A stretch of 64,000 nt of DNA, from positions 558,001-622,000 of the forward strand of contig NZ_JAJSDZ010000009.1 of assembly GCF_021272385.1 (NCBI RefSeq). Reading direction: 5' to 3'. Under the pieces are notes generated by a model. It did no database searches and was not told where the DNA came from. It was given only the letters and a program-made list of their open reading frames with translations. This document shows, in pieces, positions 62,425 to 64,000 of the stretch; position 1 is the stretch's first letter; every line of letters starts with the position of its first letter. A program made the position numbers and the translations under genes. This DNA comes from Vibrio salinus (GTDB taxonomy: Bacteria; Pseudomonadota; Gammaproteobacteria; Enterobacterales; Vibrionaceae).

Positions 62425-64000
62425 ATGTCAGAACCTAAGTTTATTCATCTTAAAATGCACAGTGACTTTTCCATGGTTGATGGATTGTCAAAGGTCCCGC
62501 CTTTGGTAAACAAAGTGGCTGAGATGGGGATGCCAGCGATGGCTCTGACAGATTTTACTAACTTATGCGGTTTAGTGAAATTTTATGGGGCGGCACATAA
62601 GAATGGTATCAAGCCCATTGTTGGTGCTGACTTTTTAGTTCAGTCGGAAGAATTTGGAGAAGAATTGACCCGGCTGACGATTCTTGCGGCGAATAATGTT
62701 GGGTATAAGCATCTGACATTGTTGATTTCAGATGCTTACCTGAGGGGAAATATTCAGCATCAGCCGGTGATTGATAAAGAATGGCTTATTAAACATAACG
62801 AAGGACTGATTATTTTAAGTGGCGCCAGACAGGGAGATGTCGGACGGGCTTTGCTGAAAGGTAATCAGGCGTTAGTTGAGCAGTGCGTTGAATTTTATCA
62901 GCAGTATTTCTCTGATCGATATTACCTGGAACTGGTTCGTACCGGCCGGTCAGATGAGGAGTCTTACCTGCATTTCGCTGTTGAGCTTGCCGAACAAAAA
63001 GACCTTCCTGTCGTGGCGACAAACGATGTGGTCTTTCTTAGCGAAGATATGTTTGAAGCTCATGAAATCCGGGTTGCGATTCATGATGGTTATACGCTGG
63101 AAGATCCTCGCCGGCCCAAGAACTATAGTGCACAGCAGTATCTTCGTAGTGAAGAGGAAATGTGTGAGTTATTTCGTGATATACCAGAAGCTCTTGAGAA
63201 CACCGTCGAAATAGCGAAAAAGTGTAATGTCACTATCAGGCTTGGGAAATACTTCCTGCCAAACTTCCCGACAGACGGGATGGAAATTGAAGAGTATTTG
63301 ATCAAAAAATCCCGCGATGGGCTGGAAGAACGTTTAGCGTTTCTTTTCCCTGACCCGAATATCAGAGCTCAGCGGCGGCCGGAATACGATGAACGTTTGG
63401 AAATAGAATTAGGTGTTATCAACCAGATGGGGTTCCCGGGGTATTTCCTTATCGTGATGGAATTTATCCAATGGTCAAAAGATAATGATGTGCCCGTTGG
63501 ACCTGGCCGGGGTTCCGGTGCCGGGTCACTGGTTGCTTATTCATTAAAAATTACGGATCTGGACCCGCTGGCATATGACCTTCTTTTCGAACGTTTTTTG
63601 AACCCGGAACGAGTATCCATGCCTGACTTTGATGTCGATTTTTGTATGGATAAACGGGATTTAGTTATTGATCATGTTGCGGATATGTATGGTCGGGATG
63701 CGGTTTCTCAGATCATCACCTTTGGTACGATGGCTGCTAAGGCAGTTATCCGTGATGTTGGTCGTGTACTGGGACATCCATTTGGGTTCGTTGATCGTAT
63801 TTCCAAAATGGTTCCGCCAGATCCGGGGATGACTCTGGAAAAAGCGTTCAAAGCGGAGCCAGCATTGCAGGATCTGTATGACAGTGATGAGGAAGTTCAT
63901 GAACTCATCGATATGTGTCGCATTCTTGAGGGCTGTACCCGAAATGCAGGTAAGCATGCAGGTGGGGTTGTTATATCACCCACGACTATTACTGATTTTG
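62425..64000 (+). CDS. dnaE: DNA polymerase III alpha subunit (partial, cut by window end)
   Basis: DnaE is the replicative polymerase. The frame opens at ATG 62425 ([20 protein letters not shown]) and remains open to the last base, giving 525 codons, less than half of the roughly 1160-residue family length. The PHP domain is present ([21 protein letters not shown]). The polymerase domain includes the [16 protein letters not shown] block and the catalytic aspartates of [13 protein letters not shown] (Asp401, Asp403). It ends within [18 protein letters not shown] fingers sequence ([15 protein letters not shown]). It lies downstream of rnhB, the conserved lpxB-rnhB-dnaE order. Confidence 0.97.
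   Translation, partial: MSEPKFIHLKMHSDFSMVDGLSKVPPLVNKVAEMGMPAMALTDFTNLCGLVKFYGAAHKNGIKPIVGADFLVQSEEFGEELTRLTILAANNVGYKHLTLLISDAYLRGNIQHQPVIDKEWLIKHNEGLIILSGARQGDVGRALLKGNQALVEQCVEFYQQYFSDRYYLELVRTGRSDEESYLHFAVELAEQKDLPVVATNDVVFLSEDMFEAHEIRVAIHDGYTLEDPRRPKNYSAQQYLRSEEEMCELFRDIPEALENTVEIAKKCNVTIRLGKYFLPNFPTDGMEIEEYLIKKSRDGLEERLAFLFPDPNIRAQRRPEYDERLEIELGVINQMGFPGYFLIVMEFIQWSKDNDVPVGPGRGSGAGSLVAYSLKITDLDPLAYDLLFERFLNPERVSMPDFDVDFCMDKRDLVIDHVADMYGRDAVSQIITFGTMAAKAVIRDVGRVLGHPFGFVDRISKMVPPDPGMTLEKAFKAEPALQDLYDSDEEVHELIDMCRILEGCTRNAGKHAGGVVISPTTITDF

Noticed and set aside
1..64000. CRISPR arrays, tRNA or rRNA genes, transposases, integrases
   Set aside because: No regularly spaced direct repeats, no cloverleaf or rRNA signatures, and no mobile-element proteins were seen on reading both strands.

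Overview
The window looks like chromosomal DNA from a member of the Vibrionaceae, close to Vibrio. The evidence is protein content and gene order: an nqrABCDEF Na+-pumping NADH:quinone reductase operon, the runs gpt-frsA-crl-proB-proA and nrdR-ribD-ribE-ribB-ribH-nusB-thiL-pgpA, a RibBA-type protein with a degraded cyclohydrolase half, and the chain rpsB-tsf-pyrH-frr-uppS-cdsA-dxr-rseP-bamA-skp-lpxD-fabZ-lpxA-lpxB-rnhB-dnaE. It is mostly a conserved core-genome block. I found no prophage, insertion sequence, CRISPR array, tRNA or rRNA. The species cannot be fixed from sequence reading alone.

Layout. 1-680 is gene-poor. 0.7-9.1 kb: argA, mltA, the TcdA/CsdE/CsdA system for cyclic t6A in tRNA (with an EAL phosphodiesterase gene lying between csdE and csdA), yajL, a panE-like gene and a LON-domain protein. 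9.1-12.4 kb: ampG, a periplasmic PpiA-type prolyl isomerase, the YajG lipoprotein and bolA. 12.8-18.6 kb: the six Nqr genes. The maturation genes apbE and nqrM, which I recall following nqrF in other vibrios, are absent here; a REC-REC-GGDEF gene and dinB follow instead. 22.0-25.8 kb: an accessory three-gene cluster (iolG-like, SSS symporter, iolE-like) behind an AT-rich leader of about 820 bp. 26-33.8 kb: a YggN/DUF2884 protein, an NSS transporter with a TrpR-like operator, pepD, a candidate small transcript, and a purine permease-gpt pair behind a PurR-like box, then frsA. 33.9-43.1 kb: crl, proline genes, nrdR, riboflavin genes, nusB, thiL, pgpA. 43.2-47.2 kb, minus strand: yaeH, glnD, map. 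47.4-64 kb: the translation, isoprenoid, lipid A and outer-membrane assembly cluster, running into dnaE, which is cut by the window end.

How the genes fit together. The last 16 kb couples translation (S2, EF-Ts, RRF), UMP kinase, isoprenoid carrier synthesis (Dxr, UppS), phospholipid precursor synthesis (CdsA), outer-membrane protein biogenesis (RseP, BamA, Skp) and lipid A synthesis (LpxD, FabZ, LpxA, LpxB). The ribD-E-B-H genes make riboflavin, the precursor of the FMN, FAD and riboflavin used by Nqr. Two c-di-GMP enzymes, one predicted to break the signal down and one to make it, sit in different places.

The least ordinary items are the TrpR-like operator over the NSS promoter, the PurR-like box before permease-gpt, the isolated promoter-terminator unit at 30.1-30.4 kb, the incomplete inositol cluster, and the Nqr operon lacking its usual maturation genes. 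Nothing seen amounts to a clearly new multi-gene system.
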